Positions 1 through 9,028 of a stretch of DNA of 64,000 bases are shown in pieces. Where the stretch lies: positions 3,534,001 through 3,598,000 of the forward strand of contig NZ_QEKM01000001.1 of the NCBI RefSeq assembly GCF_003096555.1, in the 5' to 3' direction. Within the stretch, counting starts at the first letter, position 1. Every line of letters starts with the position of its first letter. The translations under genes and the position numbers were made by a program. A model generated the notes under the pieces. It was not told the DNA's origin, made no database searches, and saw only the letters and a list, made by a program, of their open reading frames with translations. Source of the DNA: Simplicispira sp. 125. GTDB lineage: Bacteria; Pseudomonadota; Gammaproteobacteria; Burkholderiales; Burkholderiaceae_C.

Positions 1-2281
1 AAGCGCCGAGCGTGAAGTGAAGGAAATCGAGCAGCAATACGTCTCTGGTCTGGTGACCTCGGGCGAGCGCTACAACAAGGTGGTGGACATCTGGGGCAAG
101 GCCGGTGACGAAGTCTCCAAGGTCATGATGCAACAGCTGGCCAAGCAAAAAACCACCGATCGCCACGGCAATCAGGTCGATCAAGAGTCGTTCAATTCCA
201 TCTACATGATGGCCGACTCGGGTGCCCGCGGCTCTGCAGCCCAGATCCGTCAGTTGGCCGGTATGCGGGGCCTGATGGCCAAGCCCGACGGCTCCATCAT
301 CGAGACCCCCATCACGGCAAACTTCCGTGAGGGTCTGAACGTGCTGCAGTACTTCATCTCCACGCACGGCGCCCGTAAGGGTCTGGCCGATACGGCGCTC
401 AAGACCGCCAACTCGGGTTACTTGACACGCCGCTTGGTCGACGTGACGCAAGACCTGGTGGTGACGGAGGAAGACTGCGGTACATCCAATGGCGCACTGA
501 TGCGCGCCATCGTCGAAGGCGGCGAAGTGATCGAGTCTTTGCGCGATCGCATTCTGGGCCGCACGGTGGCGGAAGAGGTGCTGCACCCCGAAACCCGCGC
601 CGTACTGGCCCCGGCGGGCATGATGCTGGAAGAGGACCTGATCGACGAGCTGGAATTGGCTGGCGTGGACGAAGTGAAGGTGCGTACAGCACTGACCTGC
701 GAAACCCGCTTTGGTCTGTGCGCCAAGTGCTACGGCCGCGACCTGGGCCGCGGTGGCCTGATCAACCTTGGCGAAGCCGTGGGTGTGATCGCCGCCCAGT
801 CCATCGGCGAGCCCGGCACGCAGCTGACCATGCGCACCTTCCACATTGGTGGTGCAGCGTCGCGTGCGGCGATTGCCTCCAGCGTGGAAGCCAAGTCCAA
901 CGGTGTCATCAGCTTCAACGCCACGATGCGCTATGTGACCAACAGCAAGGGCGATCTGGTGGTGATTTCCCGCTCCGGCGAAATCGTCATCCAGGACGAG
1001 CATGGCCGCGAGCGTGAGCGGCACAAGGTACCTTACGGTGCCGCGCTGACGGTCAAGGCTGACCAGCAGATCAAGGCTGGCACTATTCTGGCCAACTGGG
1101 ATCCGCTGACGCGCCCGATCATTACCGAGTTTGCCGGTCAGGCGAAATTCGAGAACGTCGAAGAAGGCCTGACGGTCGCCAAGCAGGTGGACGATGTGAC
1201 CGGCCTGTCCACGCTGGTCGTGATCGACCCCAAGCGCCGTGGTTCGGCCAAGGTGGTCAAGCCCCAGGTCAAGCTGATCGATGCCAATGGCAACGAGGTG
1301 AAGATCCCTGGTACCGACCACTCGGTGACCATCGGCTTCCAGATTGGCTCGCTGATCCAGGTGCGCGATGGTCAGGATGTGGGCCCCGGCGAAGTGCTGG
1401 CCCGTATCCCGATCGAAGGCCAGAAAACGCGCGATATCACCGGCGGTCTGCCGCGTGTGGCCGAGCTGTTTGAAGCCCGCACGCCCAAGGACAAGGGCAC
1501 GCTGGCGGAAGCCACTGGTACCGTGTCGTTCGGCAAGGAAACCAAGGGCAAGATCCGCCTGCAGATCACCGACCCCGAGGGCAAGGTGTCTGAAGAGCTG
1601 GTCCCCAAGGAGAAGAACATCCTGGTGCACGAAGGCCAGGTGGTCAACCGTGGCGAATCGATTGTGGACGGCCCCGCCGACCCGCAAGACATCCTGCGTC
1701 TGCTGGGCATTGAAGAACTATCGCGCTACATCGTCGATGAAGTGCAGGACGTCTACCGCCTGCAGGGCGTGAAGATCAACGACAAGCACATCGAAGTGAT
1801 CGTTCGCCAGATGCTGCGCCGCGTCGTGGTGGAAAACGCGGGTGACTCAAGCTACATCGCGGGCGAGCAGGTCGAGCGTTCCGAAATCCTCAACACCAAC
1901 GAGGCGCTGCAGGCCGAGGGCAAGCTGCCCGCGACCTACACCAACTTGCTGCTGGGTATCACGAAGGCATCGCTGTCGACCGATTCGTTCATCTCGGCCG
2001 CTTCCTTCCAGGAAACGACCCGCGTGCTCACCGAGGCTGCCATCATGGGCAAGCGCGACGAGCTGCGTGGCCTGAAGGAGAACGTCATCGTGGGTCGCCT
2101 GATTCCTGCAGGCACCGGTATGGCTTACCACCAGGCTCGCAAAGCCAAGGACGCCATGGACGACGCCGAGCGCCGCGCCATCGCCGAGGCTGAAGCCGCC
2201 GAAATGGAAGGCATGACGGAATCCGTCGAGCCAGACGGTGAACCTGATGCCGCTGGTGCGGCCGCTGCTGCAGCGGATTAA
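1..2281 (+). CDS. rpoC: DNA-directed RNA polymerase subunit beta' (C-terminal part, 5' end outside window)
   Basis: This is the C-terminal half of the beta' subunit of RNA polymerase, which carries much of the active centre and DNA channel. The frame is already open at base 2, and about 759 residues are visible before the TAA stop. Recognisable pieces are the bridge-helix region ([13 protein letters not shown] then [17 protein letters not shown]), the zinc-site cysteines (EEDCGT, then [13 protein letters not shown]), and the trigger-loop sequence [11 protein letters not shown]. The tail is acidic and alanine-rich. A strong terminator follows at once, so this is the end of the rpoBC operon. 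Identity is certain; only the start is missing. Confidence 0.98.
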   Translation, partial: SAEREVKEIEQQYVSGLVTSGERYNKVVDIWGKAGDEVSKVMMQQLAKQKTTDRHGNQVDQESFNSIYMMADSGARGSAAQIRQLAGMRGLMAKPDGSIIETPITANFREGLNVLQYFISTHGARKGLADTALKTANSGYLTRRLVDVTQDLVVTEEDCGTSNGALMRAIVEGGEVIESLRDRILGRTVAEEVLHPETRAVLAPAGMMLEEDLIDELELAGVDEVKVRTALTCETRFGLCAKCYGRDLGRGGLINLGEAVGVIAAQSIGEPGTQLTMRTFHIGGAASRAAIASSVEAKSNGVISFNATMRYVTNSKGDLVVISRSGEIVIQDEHGRERERHKVPYGAALTVKADQQIKAGTILANWDPLTRPIITEFAGQAKFENVEEGLTVAKQVDDVTGLSTLVVIDPKRRGSAKVVKPQVKLIDANGNEVKIPGTDHSVTIGFQIGSLIQVRDGQDVGPGEVLARIPIEGQKTRDITGGLPRVAELFEARTPKDKGTLAEATGTVSFGKETKGKIRLQITDPEGKVSEELVPKEKNILVHEGQVVNRGESIVDGPADPQDILRLLGIEELSRYIVDEVQDVYRLQGVKINDKHIEVIVRQMLRRVVVENAGDSSYIAGEQVERSEILNTNEALQAEGKLPATYTNLLLGITKASLSTDSFISAASFQETTRVLTEAAIMGKRDELRGLKENVIVGRLIPAGTGMAYHQARKAKDAMDDAERRAIAEAEAAEMEGMTESVEPDGEPDAAGAAAAAAD

Positions 2282-2303
2282 GCGCCCACCAGGCGATTGA
2301 ATG

Positions 2304-2342
2304 CTCCCGGACTGTCCAGGCCAAGGCAGTCCGGGAGTTTTT
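2304..2342 (+). terminator. Rho-independent terminator of the rpoC transcript
   Basis: An 11-bp perfect stem (CTCCCGGACTG at 2304-2314, CAGTCCGGGAG at 2327-2337) with a 12-nt loop is followed directly by TTTTT. It lies 22 bp after the rpoC stop and separates the polymerase operon from rsmB. Confidence 0.92.
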
Positions 2343-2406
2343 CTTTGTGGCGTCCCTTTTCTTGCCAACGTAGGCAGCAGGACGCCGCTCATCGGAGCGA
2401 TTATTT

Positions 2407-3843
2407 GTGACCTTTTCGCCGAAACAGAACAACCCACAGCCCCGTGCAGTCAGTGGGTCACCGGGGCGTCGCCCGAGGAGCGCTCCCACCGCCACGCCAT
2501 CTGCAGGAGGCAGCGTGGCCTTGTCCCGCCTGCTCCAGCCGGTTGCACGGGGGTTGCAGGATATTCGGGCAGGCCGTTCGGGCAGCGCGGTGTTGGAGGC
2601 TGTTCCCGCGCAGCAGCGGCCCGGTGTACAGGCTTTGCTTTTCCAGGTGCTGCGTTCACTCGGTAGGGCCGAGGCCTTGCGAGCCCAGTTGGCCCCCCGC
2701 AAGCCATCGCCAGCGGCGGATGCCTTGTTGTGCACGGCGCTGGCGCTGATGTGCGATGAGGACAACGCCCCCTACGAACCATTCACCCTGGTGAACCAGG
2801 CTGTGGATGCTGCCAAAGGCAATAGCGCCACGCGAACGCAGGCAGCCTTCATCAACGCCTGTCTGCGCCGATTTCTGCGTGAACGTGAACCACTGATGCA
2901 GGCCACGCACAATGATCTGCAGGCGCGGTGGAACCACCCCCGCTGGTGGGTGCACCGCGTGCAGCAAGACCACCCTGAACAGTGGCAGCAGATTTTGCAG
3001 GCCAACAACACCCAGGCACCGATGGTGCTAAGAATTAATGAGCAAAAAACCACGCTAGCGCTTTATCAGCAAGCGCTGACAGCTATCAATTGTGAGTCGT
3101 ATGCGGTCGGTGACACCGGCCTGGTGTTGCACCGTGCACTGCCAGTGTCGGACCTGCCGGGCTTCTTTGACGGACTGGCTTCCGTGCAGGACGCGGCTGC
3201 CCAGATGGCCGCGCCCTTGCTCTTGGACGGACTTGTTTTTGATCGTCCCATGCGTGTCCTTGATGCCTGCGCGGCGCCCGGGGGCAAGACCGCACACATG
3301 CTGGAATGGGCGGGCTCCAATGCGGCCCTGCAGGTGACCGCGCTGGATGTAGACCCCGAGCGCTGCGAGCGTATCCGCGGCACGCTGGAGCGCCTGGGGC
3401 TGCACGCCCAGGTGCTGGCCGCCGATGCAGGGCGACCGCAGGACTGGTGGCAAACGCACTGCGGCGGCGAGCCGTTTGATGCGATCTTGCTGGACGCACC
3501 GTGCACTGCCTCGGGCATTGTGCGCCGCCATCCCGATGTGCGTTGGCTGCGCCGGGAGAGCGATATTGCGCAATTGGCCGCCATCCAGGCCCACCTGCTG
3601 ACCACCCTTTGGCCCTTGCTGCGGCCGGGCGGACGCCTTCTCTACTGCACCTGCTCGGTCTTTCGGGCCGAGGGCGATGGGCAAGCACAAGCGTTTCTTG
3701 CGCGCCACAAAGATGCACAACTCTTGCCCTCCCCGGGCCATTTGTTGCCTGGTATGGGCGCCAAAGGGAAAGCAGTCCCAGACAATCAGCCAGGTGAACA
3801 TGACGGCTTTTTTTACGCACTCTTTCAAAAAGCAACGGCCTGA
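2407..3843 (+). CDS. rsmB: 16S rRNA (cytosine(967)-C(5))-methyltransferase RsmB
   Basis: This SAM-dependent enzyme methylates C967 of 16S rRNA. The N-terminal NusB-like domain covers roughly residues 40-200 and the Rossmann methyltransferase domain roughly 250-475. The SAM loop is VLDACAAPGGKT. The two catalytic cysteines of the m5C family are visible in DAPCTASG (Cys366) and YCTCS (Cys416). The start used is GTG at 2407. The first 40 residues are low in similarity to the family, so an internal start is possible. At 478 residues it is longer than the E. coli protein. A dispersed repeat is read in frame at about residues 213-230. The next genes follow closely in the same direction. Confidence 0.93.
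   Translation: MTFSPKQNNPQPRAVSGSPGRRPRSAPTATPSAGGSVALSRLLQPVARGLQDIRAGRSGSAVLEAVPAQQRPGVQALLFQVLRSLGRAEALRAQLAPRKPSPAADALLCTALALMCDEDNAPYEPFTLVNQAVDAAKGNSATRTQAAFINACLRRFLREREPLMQATHNDLQARWNHPRWWVHRVQQDHPEQWQQILQANNTQAPMVLRINEQKTTLALYQQALTAINCESYAVGDTGLVLHRALPVSDLPGFFDGLASVQDAAAQMAAPLLLDGLVFDRPMRVLDACAAPGGKTAHMLEWAGSNAALQVTALDVDPERCERIRGTLERLGLHAQVLAADAGRPQDWWQTHCGGEPFDAILLDAPCTASGIVRRHPDVRWLRRESDIAQLAAIQAHLLTTLWPLLRPGGRLLYCTCSVFRAEGDGQAQAFLARHKDAQLLPSPGHLLPGMGAKGKAVPDNQPGEHDGFFYALFQKATA
3043..3096 (-). repeat. Dispersed palindromic repeat, copy A (inside rsmB)
   Basis: The core AGCGCTTTATCAGC-AAGCGCTGACAGCTATCAA matches, in reverse orientation, the repeats near 16.7, 44.6, 49.7 and 51.2 kb. 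Here it is translated as part of the RsmB linker between the NusB-like and methyltransferase domains. Confidence 0.7.
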
Positions 3844-3850
3844 CGTATCC

Positions 3851-4456
3851 ATGGCACGCCTCTGGGTCCGTGGCTGGGTGCGCTGGTGGCTGGCAGTCTT
3901 GCTGGCCTTGAGTCTGCCGGTGCATGCAGAAAGCCGTGCGAGCATTCCAGAAATGGGACTGGAATGGAGCGAGGAAGGCGTGTTCCTCAGCGCCGTGTTG
4001 CAGTTTGACCTGCCTACGCTGGTGGAAGATGCCCTGCACAAGGGCATACCCATGTATTTCGTCACCGAAGCGGAGCTGGTGCGGGACCGCTGGTACTGGT
4101 ACGACCAACGCATCGAAACCACGGCGCGCTATATGCGCTTGAGCTACCAGCCGCTGACCCGGCGTTGGCGTTTGAATGTATCGCCTGTGCCCTTTGAGGG
4201 CAGTGGTCTGGGTGTGGCATTTGGCCAGAATTTTGATGAACTGGCCGATGTCTTGGCTGTCATGCGGCGCATTGCCCGCTGGAAGATTGCAGAGACCCAG
4301 GCCATCGACCCGCAAGCACGGTACAACGTGAACCTGCGTTTTTGGCTCGACATGTCGCAGTTGCCCCGGCCCTTGCAGATTGGGGCCATGGGCCGGTCGG
4401 GCTGGAGCCTCTCCATAGCGCGCAACCAGCGCCTGACGATGGAGCTGGGGCGATGA
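3851..4456 (+). CDS. DUF4390 domain-containing exported protein
   Basis: A 201-residue protein whose first residues (MARLWVRGWVRWW, then LAVLLALSLPVHA) form a clear Sec signal peptide, so the mature protein should be periplasmic. The rest matches what I recall of DUF4390, a family of unknown function that sits just upstream of NtrY-like kinases in betaproteobacteria. ATG 3851 was chosen because it puts the signal peptide at the N-terminus; the frame is open further upstream inside rsmB. The stop overlaps the kinase start by 4 bp (ATGA), which suggests translational coupling and a role linked to that sensor. No catalytic motif is recognised. Confidence 0.85.
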   Translation: MARLWVRGWVRWWLAVLLALSLPVHAESRASIPEMGLEWSEEGVFLSAVLQFDLPTLVEDALHKGIPMYFVTEAELVRDRWYWYDQRIETTARYMRLSYQPLTRRWRLNVSPVPFEGSGLGVAFGQNFDELADVLAVMRRIARWKIAETQAIDPQARYNVNLRFWLDMSQLPRPLQIGAMGRSGWSLSIARNQRLTMELGR

Positions 4457-6732
4457 GCCGCACCGGCGAGGCTCAGCGCCCCTCGAACGCCGTGCGTTGG
4501 GCGTTGGGTGTGGGGGCCGCCGTCATGGTGGCCATTGGCTTGGTGCTTTTATTCTTGCTCACGCTGACCACCAACAACAGGGTGCTGTACGAGCGCAACT
4601 ATGCTTGGCTGTTCGGCATCAACGTGGTGGTTGCCGTGCTGTTGGTGGCCGTCCTGGCCTGGGTGGCTTTGCGGTTGATCATGCGCCTGCGGCGCGGGCG
4701 TTTTGGTAGCCGCCTGCTGGTCAAATTGGCCGCCATTTTTGCCTTGGTGGGGCTGGCGCCGGGGCTGATGATCTATTTTGTTTCCTATCAGTTCGTATCG
4801 CGCTCTATCGAAAGCTGGTTTGACGTCAAGGTAGAGGGGGCGCTAGCGGCCGGCGTCAGCCTGGCGCGCGCCACGCTGGAAATGCAGGCCACGGACATGG
4901 CCACCCGCACGCGCAATGCCAGTACCCAGCTGGCGCAGGTGCCAGACTCCACGGCCGTGCTGGCGCTTGAGCGCATTCGGGATCAATTGGGTGCCTCGGA
5001 CGTGGTGCTCTGGAGCGCCGCTGGTCAGATGGTGGCGAGCGTGGGGCAATCACGCTTTCGCATCAACCCGCAACGGCCAACCGCACAGCTGTTGCGTACG
5101 GTGCGCGAGCAGCGGGCAGTGAGCCAGATCGAGGGGCTTGAAGACCTGACCGATCTGGGCGACCAGGCCGCGCTCAAGAATGTTCGGGTCACTGCCATGG
5201 CCTTGGTGCCGAGCACCGCCATGGGATTTCTGGCTGAGCCGCGCTACCTGCAGGTCACCCTCCCATTGCCGTCGGTTCTGGTCGATAACTCTGTTGCAGT
5301 GCAGGAGGCTAACCGCGAATACCAGGAGCGTGCCCTGGCCCGGGGAGGGTTGCGACGCATGTATATCGGCACGCTCACGCTCAGCCTGTTTCTCGCGGTT
5401 TTTGGTGCCGTGCTGCTCGCCGTGTTGCTGGGGAACCAACTGGCTCGCCCCTTGTTGGTGCTGGCCGAAGGCGTGCGCGAAGTCGCGGAAGGCAACCTCA
5501 GCCCCAAAGCGGTATTGCAAGGCAAAGACGAACTTGGGGGGCTGACGCGCTCTTTTGCGTTGATGACGCAGCAACTCGCTGACGCACGGGGCACGGTAGA
5601 GAAAAGCATGGAGGCTGTGGACGCGGCCCGTGCGCGATTACAGACCATTTTGGACAACCTGACGGCGGGCGTCATCGTGCTGGATCGGCAGGGCACCATT
5701 CGCACCTCCAATCCGGGGGCAACGCGGATTTTGCGCGCTCCCATGGCGGCCTACGAAGGGCGGTTATTGGCGCAGGTGCCCGGCCTGGAAGCGTTTGCTG
5801 CCGCTGTACAGGAGCAGTTCCACGCCTACCTCGGCCACGGCGATACCCACGGGCTGGACCATTGGCAGCAGTCGTTTGAGCTCCACGAGTCACCCAGCGG
5901 TGCTGGTCACCATGCCACCAGCCTTGTGGCCCGGGGCGCCGAACTACCCGATGCTGCGTGGCTGCTGGTTTTTGATGACATCACCGAGATCGTATCGGCA
6001 CAACGTGCGCAGGCCTGGGGTGAAGTGGCGCGCCGATTGGCCCATGAAATCAAGAACCCTTTGACCCCGATCCAGCTCTCGGCCGAGCGGCTGGAAATGA
6101 AGCTGACCGGCAAGCTGCCCGCCTCTGAACAAGCCTTGCTCACCAAGTCGGTCAAAACCATCGTTGACCAGGTCGATGCCATGAAACGTCTCGTCAACGA
6201 GTTTCGTGACTATGCCCGCCTGCCCGCCGCAGAGTTGCAGCCTCTAGACCTCAATGCCCTGGTGTCTGACGTGTTGCAACTGTATGAAGCCGAGCATGCC
6301 AGCGTTGCCGTACAGGCACAGCTCGACCCCCATTGCCCGCGCATCCTGGGGGATGCCCAGCAGCTGCGCCAAGTAGTACACAACCTGCTGCAAAACGCGC
6401 AGGACGCCACAGACCAGGCCGGAGCCAATGCGGCCGAGCCAGGCGCATTGCAGCCCGTGTGCATCAGCACCCACTGGAGCGAAACCTCGCAGCGCGTGCG
6501 ATTGCGCGTTAGTGACCATGGAACAGGCTTCCCCGCGCACATCCTGCAGCGTGCGTTCGAACCTTACGTCACGACCAAGGCGCGCGGAACAGGACTGGGG
6601 CTGGCTGTCGTGAAAAAAATCGCCGATGAGCACGGTGCCCGCATCGATCTGTCCAATCGGCAGGAGGAAGGCGTGGTACTGGGCGCTCAAGTATCGCTAT
6701 CATTCGCCCCTGAGCACAGGGTGGCGTCCTGA
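4453..6732 (+). CDS. NtrY-like sensor histidine kinase (PlrS-type)
   Basis: A 759-residue membrane kinase. There are three or four hydrophobic segments in the first 120 residues, an extracytoplasmic or linker region to about 300, another membrane segment (IGTLTLSLFLAVFGAVLLAV), then HAMP (about 325-380), PAS (about 395-510), an H-box with phosphorylatable His531 (RLAHEIKNPLTPIQ) and a HATPase domain (N box NLLQNAQDA, G boxes DHGTGFP and GTGLGLAVVKK). It should phosphorylate the regulator encoded 36 bp downstream. The order rsmB-DUF4390-kinase-regulator matches the Bordetella plrSR locus as I recall it. The stimulus is not evident; redox or respiration is a family-based guess. The start overlaps the upstream stop. 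Confidence 0.9.
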   Translation: MSRTGEAQRPSNAVRWALGVGAAVMVAIGLVLLFLLTLTTNNRVLYERNYAWLFGINVVVAVLLVAVLAWVALRLIMRLRRGRFGSRLLVKLAAIFALVGLAPGLMIYFVSYQFVSRSIESWFDVKVEGALAAGVSLARATLEMQATDMATRTRNASTQLAQVPDSTAVLALERIRDQLGASDVVLWSAAGQMVASVGQSRFRINPQRPTAQLLRTVREQRAVSQIEGLEDLTDLGDQAALKNVRVTAMALVPSTAMGFLAEPRYLQVTLPLPSVLVDNSVAVQEANREYQERALARGGLRRMYIGTLTLSLFLAVFGAVLLAVLLGNQLARPLLVLAEGVREVAEGNLSPKAVLQGKDELGGLTRSFALMTQQLADARGTVEKSMEAVDAARARLQTILDNLTAGVIVLDRQGTIRTSNPGATRILRAPMAAYEGRLLAQVPGLEAFAAAVQEQFHAYLGHGDTHGLDHWQQSFELHESPSGAGHHATSLVARGAELPDAAWLLVFDDITEIVSAQRAQAWGEVARRLAHEIKNPLTPIQLSAERLEMKLTGKLPASEQALLTKSVKTIVDQVDAMKRLVNEFRDYARLPAAELQPLDLNALVSDVLQLYEAEHASVAVQAQLDPHCPRILGDAQQLRQVVHNLLQNAQDATDQAGANAAEPGALQPVCISTHWSETSQRVRLRVSDHGTGFPAHILQRAFEPYVTTKARGTGLGLAVVKKIADEHGARIDLSNRQEEGVVLGAQVSLSFAPEHRVAS

Positions 6733-6768
6733 CAACACTGTGCACTGCAGTTTTAAGGCACTTCATAC

Positions 6769-7446
6769 ATGGCAAACATATTGGTGGTTGACGATGAACT
6801 CGGCATTCGGGACCTTCTGTCGGAAATCCTGAACGATGAAGGGCACAGCGTAGATCTTGCCGAAAACGCAACGCAAGCCCGGGCTGCCCGCATCAACGGC
6901 ACCTATGACCTGGTATTGCTCGACATCTGGATGCCCGATACCGATGGTGTCTCGCTCCTCAAGGAATGGGCGGCCGGTGGCCTGTTGACCATGCCGGTGA
7001 TCATGATGAGCGGCCACGCCACCATTGATACGGCGGTTGATGCCACGCGCATTGGTGCTTTTGCGTTCCTGGAAAAGCCGATCACCATGCAAAAGCTACT
7101 CAAGGCTGTGGAGCAAGGGTTGGCGCGCCAGTCGCTGCGTCCAGCAGCTCCGGCTCCTGTCGTTGCGGCCAGCCCGCCGCCTGCCGACAGTGCTATCTAC
7201 GCGGCGCATAATCTTCCCATCACCATGGAGGCCGACACCGGTCCGCACGCCCATCAAGGGTTCGACCTGGACCGCCCCTTGCGCGAAGCGCGGGATGGGT
7301 TCGAGAAGGCGTATTTTGAATTCCACCTCGCACGGGAGGGGGGCTCCATGACCCGCGTTGCTGAAAAAACAGGCCTGGAGCGCACCCATCTTTATCGCAA
7401 ACTGCGCCAGCTGGGTGTCGACCTGGCGCGAGGCAAACGTAATTAA
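6769..7446 (+). CDS. Short NtrX-like response regulator (receiver + Fis-type HTH, no AAA+ domain; PlrR-type)
   Basis: A 225-residue regulator. The receiver spans residues 1-120, with acidic pocket Asp8/Asp9, phospho-acceptor Asp52 (LVLLDIWMPDTDG), Ser/Thr switch MSGH and Lys in EKPIT. After a proline/alanine-rich linker, the last 45 residues form a Fis-type helix-turn-helix (VAEKTGLERTHLYRKLRQL). Classical NtrX is about 450 residues and has a central sigma-54-activating AAA+ domain, which is absent here. The protein therefore cannot act as an ordinary sigma-54 activator and probably works with sigma-70. It is co-directional with the kinase, 36 bp downstream. Confidence 0.9.
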   Translation: MANILVVDDELGIRDLLSEILNDEGHSVDLAENATQARAARINGTYDLVLLDIWMPDTDGVSLLKEWAAGGLLTMPVIMMSGHATIDTAVDATRIGAFAFLEKPITMQKLLKAVEQGLARQSLRPAAPAPVVAASPPPADSAIYAAHNLPITMEADTGPHAHQGFDLDRPLREARDGFEKAYFEFHLAREGGSMTRVAEKTGLERTHLYRKLRQLGVDLARGKRN

Positions 7447-7480
7447 TTCGGTTCAGCGGAAAAGACGAAAAAATTTTGGT

Positions 7481-7486
7481 TATAAT
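7481..7486 (+). promoter_or_regulatory. -10 box for tRNA-Phe
   Basis: A perfect TATAAT lies 10 nt before the mature 5' end of tRNA-Phe. I cannot see a convincing -35 box at the right distance. Confidence 0.6.
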
Positions 7487-7496
7487 TTGAGGCTTA

Positions 7497-7572
7497 GGCC
7501 CGGTAGCTCAGTCGGTAGAGCAGAGGATTGAAAATCCTTGTGTCGGCGGTTCGATTCCGTCCCAGGCCACCA
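7497..7572 (+). tRNA. tRNA-Phe (GAA anticodon)
   Basis: A complete 76-nt cloverleaf with encoded CCA. The D-arm is GCTC/GAGC, the anticodon arm GAGGA-TTGAAAA-TCCTT gives anticodon GAA, and the T-arm is GGCGG-TTCGATT-CCGTC. The acceptor stem GGCCCGG pairs with CCAGGCC except for a C5-A68 mismatch, which is unusual for an elongator tRNA. A hairpin terminator follows. Confidence 0.96.
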
Positions 7573-7580
7573 AAATCAAA

Positions 7581-7615
7581 CGCCCCAGTGCCCTCAACGG
7601 TTCTGGGGTGTTTTT
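7581..7615 (+). terminator. Rho-independent terminator after tRNA-Phe
   Basis: CGCCCCAG (7581-7588) pairs with CTGGGGTG (7603-7610) over eight positions including one G-T pair, and TTTTT follows. Confidence 0.85.
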
Positions 7616-7683
7616 GCATTTGCGCGCAGTGGGATTGTGATTTTGGGGCTGTGACAGGGCCGGGATGTCTAGGCCTCAATCTC

Positions 7684-8964
7684 TTACCAGGGCTGGCCAG
7701 GAATACCGGACCACAGCTCGCTGAGATCCGGGAAGCGCCACCGATCGGGATCTTCGCGGGCCGCGATTTTTTCGGTGCAGTGGAGTGCTGAAAGATCCAC
7801 TATTTCAGGAGGAATGCGCAAATCCGATTTTGACGAGTAAAACACCTTGACCACCGGTGTGACCAGCGACTTGGCCGCTTGCTCCGTCACCACGCCAATA
7901 CGCCCTGAAGTCAGGCGCACCAACGAACCCACCGGATAGATGCCAATGCTTTTGACAAAAGCCTGGAACAGGCGCGCGTCGAAGTGGTCGTTGGTCCATT
8001 CGGCCATGCGGCGGATGGACTCCGACGGGTCCCAGCCGCGCTTGTAGGGGCGGTCTGAGGTGACGGCGTCGTACACGTCGCAGATGGCGGTCATTCGGGC
8101 GATCAGGCTGATCTTGTCGCCCTTGAGCTTGTCGGGGTAACCCGTGCCGTCGATCTTTTCGTGGTGGTGCAGGCAGGCGTCGAGCACGGTGGCTTCCACA
8201 TTGCCGCCTTCCTTGAGCATGTGGTAACCCTCCACCGGGTGGCTTCGCACCACGGTGAACTCATCGTCGGTGAGCTTGCCTGGCTTGTTCAGCACAGACA
8301 TGGGAATGGCGGCCTTGCCCAGGTCATGCAGCAACCCGGCCATGCCGGCGGTGCGGGTGTGCGCGTCGCTCAAGCCCAATTGCCGGGCCAGTGCCACCAT
8401 CAGGGCGCAGACGGCTACTGAGTGCATGTAGGTGTAGTCGTCCGCCGTTTTCAGGCGCGCCAGGCTGATCAGCGCACCAGGATTGCGGGACACGGAATTG
8501 GAAATCTCCGCCACCAGGCTGGATGCGCTTTCTGCGTCTACCGCGTTGCCCATGCGGGCCTCGCTGAACATCGACACCACGGCCTGCTTGGCCTGGCTGC
8601 AAATGGAGGCGGCCCTGCGCAATTCGCCCTGCATGGTGGTGGATGCACGATCATTGGCAGAGGGCAGTGGTTGAGCCGATGGCTCAACCACCATGGGTGG
8701 CAGGTCTTCCAGGTGGCTGAAGTCGGTGTCGATGCGGGCGTCCACCTCTTCGCGAGAGAGCGAGGTCGTGCCGGCCGCTACGTCTTTGCCCCGGGAGACA
8801 TCGATCCAGACCTCACGGATGGCGGTGGCACGGATCAGTGCCAGGTCTTTCGGGTCGGACAGAATGAACTTGGTGCGCCAGAAAGGGTGCTCCATCCAGG
8901 AACCACAGAACTCCTGCAGGTACATGCCCAAGGTGAGATGTTTGACATCAATGCGTTTGAGCAT
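7684..8964 (-). CDS. HD-GYP domain cyclic-di-GMP phosphodiesterase with N-terminal DUF3391
   Basis: A 426-residue soluble protein. The first 130 residues look like the DUF3391 module often found in front of HD-GYP domains. The HD-GYP domain (about 160-350) has the metal-binding motif LLHDLGK, the later HHEKIDGTGYP signature and the IARMTAICDVYDAVTSDRPY block. The family hydrolyses c-di-GMP to pGpG or GMP, so the gene should lower c-di-GMP. It is transcribed divergently from recG with 64 bp between the starts. No receiver domain is present. Function as an active phosphodiesterase is inferred from the intact motifs. Confidence 0.9.
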   Translation of the reverse strand: MLKRIDVKHLTLGMYLQEFCGSWMEHPFWRTKFILSDPKDLALIRATAIREVWIDVSRGKDVAAGTTSLSREEVDARIDTDFSHLEDLPPMVVEPSAQPLPSANDRASTTMQGELRRAASICSQAKQAVVSMFSEARMGNAVDAESASSLVAEISNSVSRNPGALISLARLKTADDYTYMHSVAVCALMVALARQLGLSDAHTRTAGMAGLLHDLGKAAIPMSVLNKPGKLTDDEFTVVRSHPVEGYHMLKEGGNVEATVLDACLHHHEKIDGTGYPDKLKGDKISLIARMTAICDVYDAVTSDRPYKRGWDPSESIRRMAEWTNDHFDARLFQAFVKSIGIYPVGSLVRLTSGRIGVVTEQAAKSLVTPVVKVFYSSKSDLRIPPEIVDLSALHCTEKIAAREDPDRWRFPDLSELWSGIPGQPW

Positions 8965-9028
8965 GAACCAGACTCAAATGTAAATACACGGTAACAATAG
9001 GCGGCCATGTTAGCCTTTTTCACTCACG

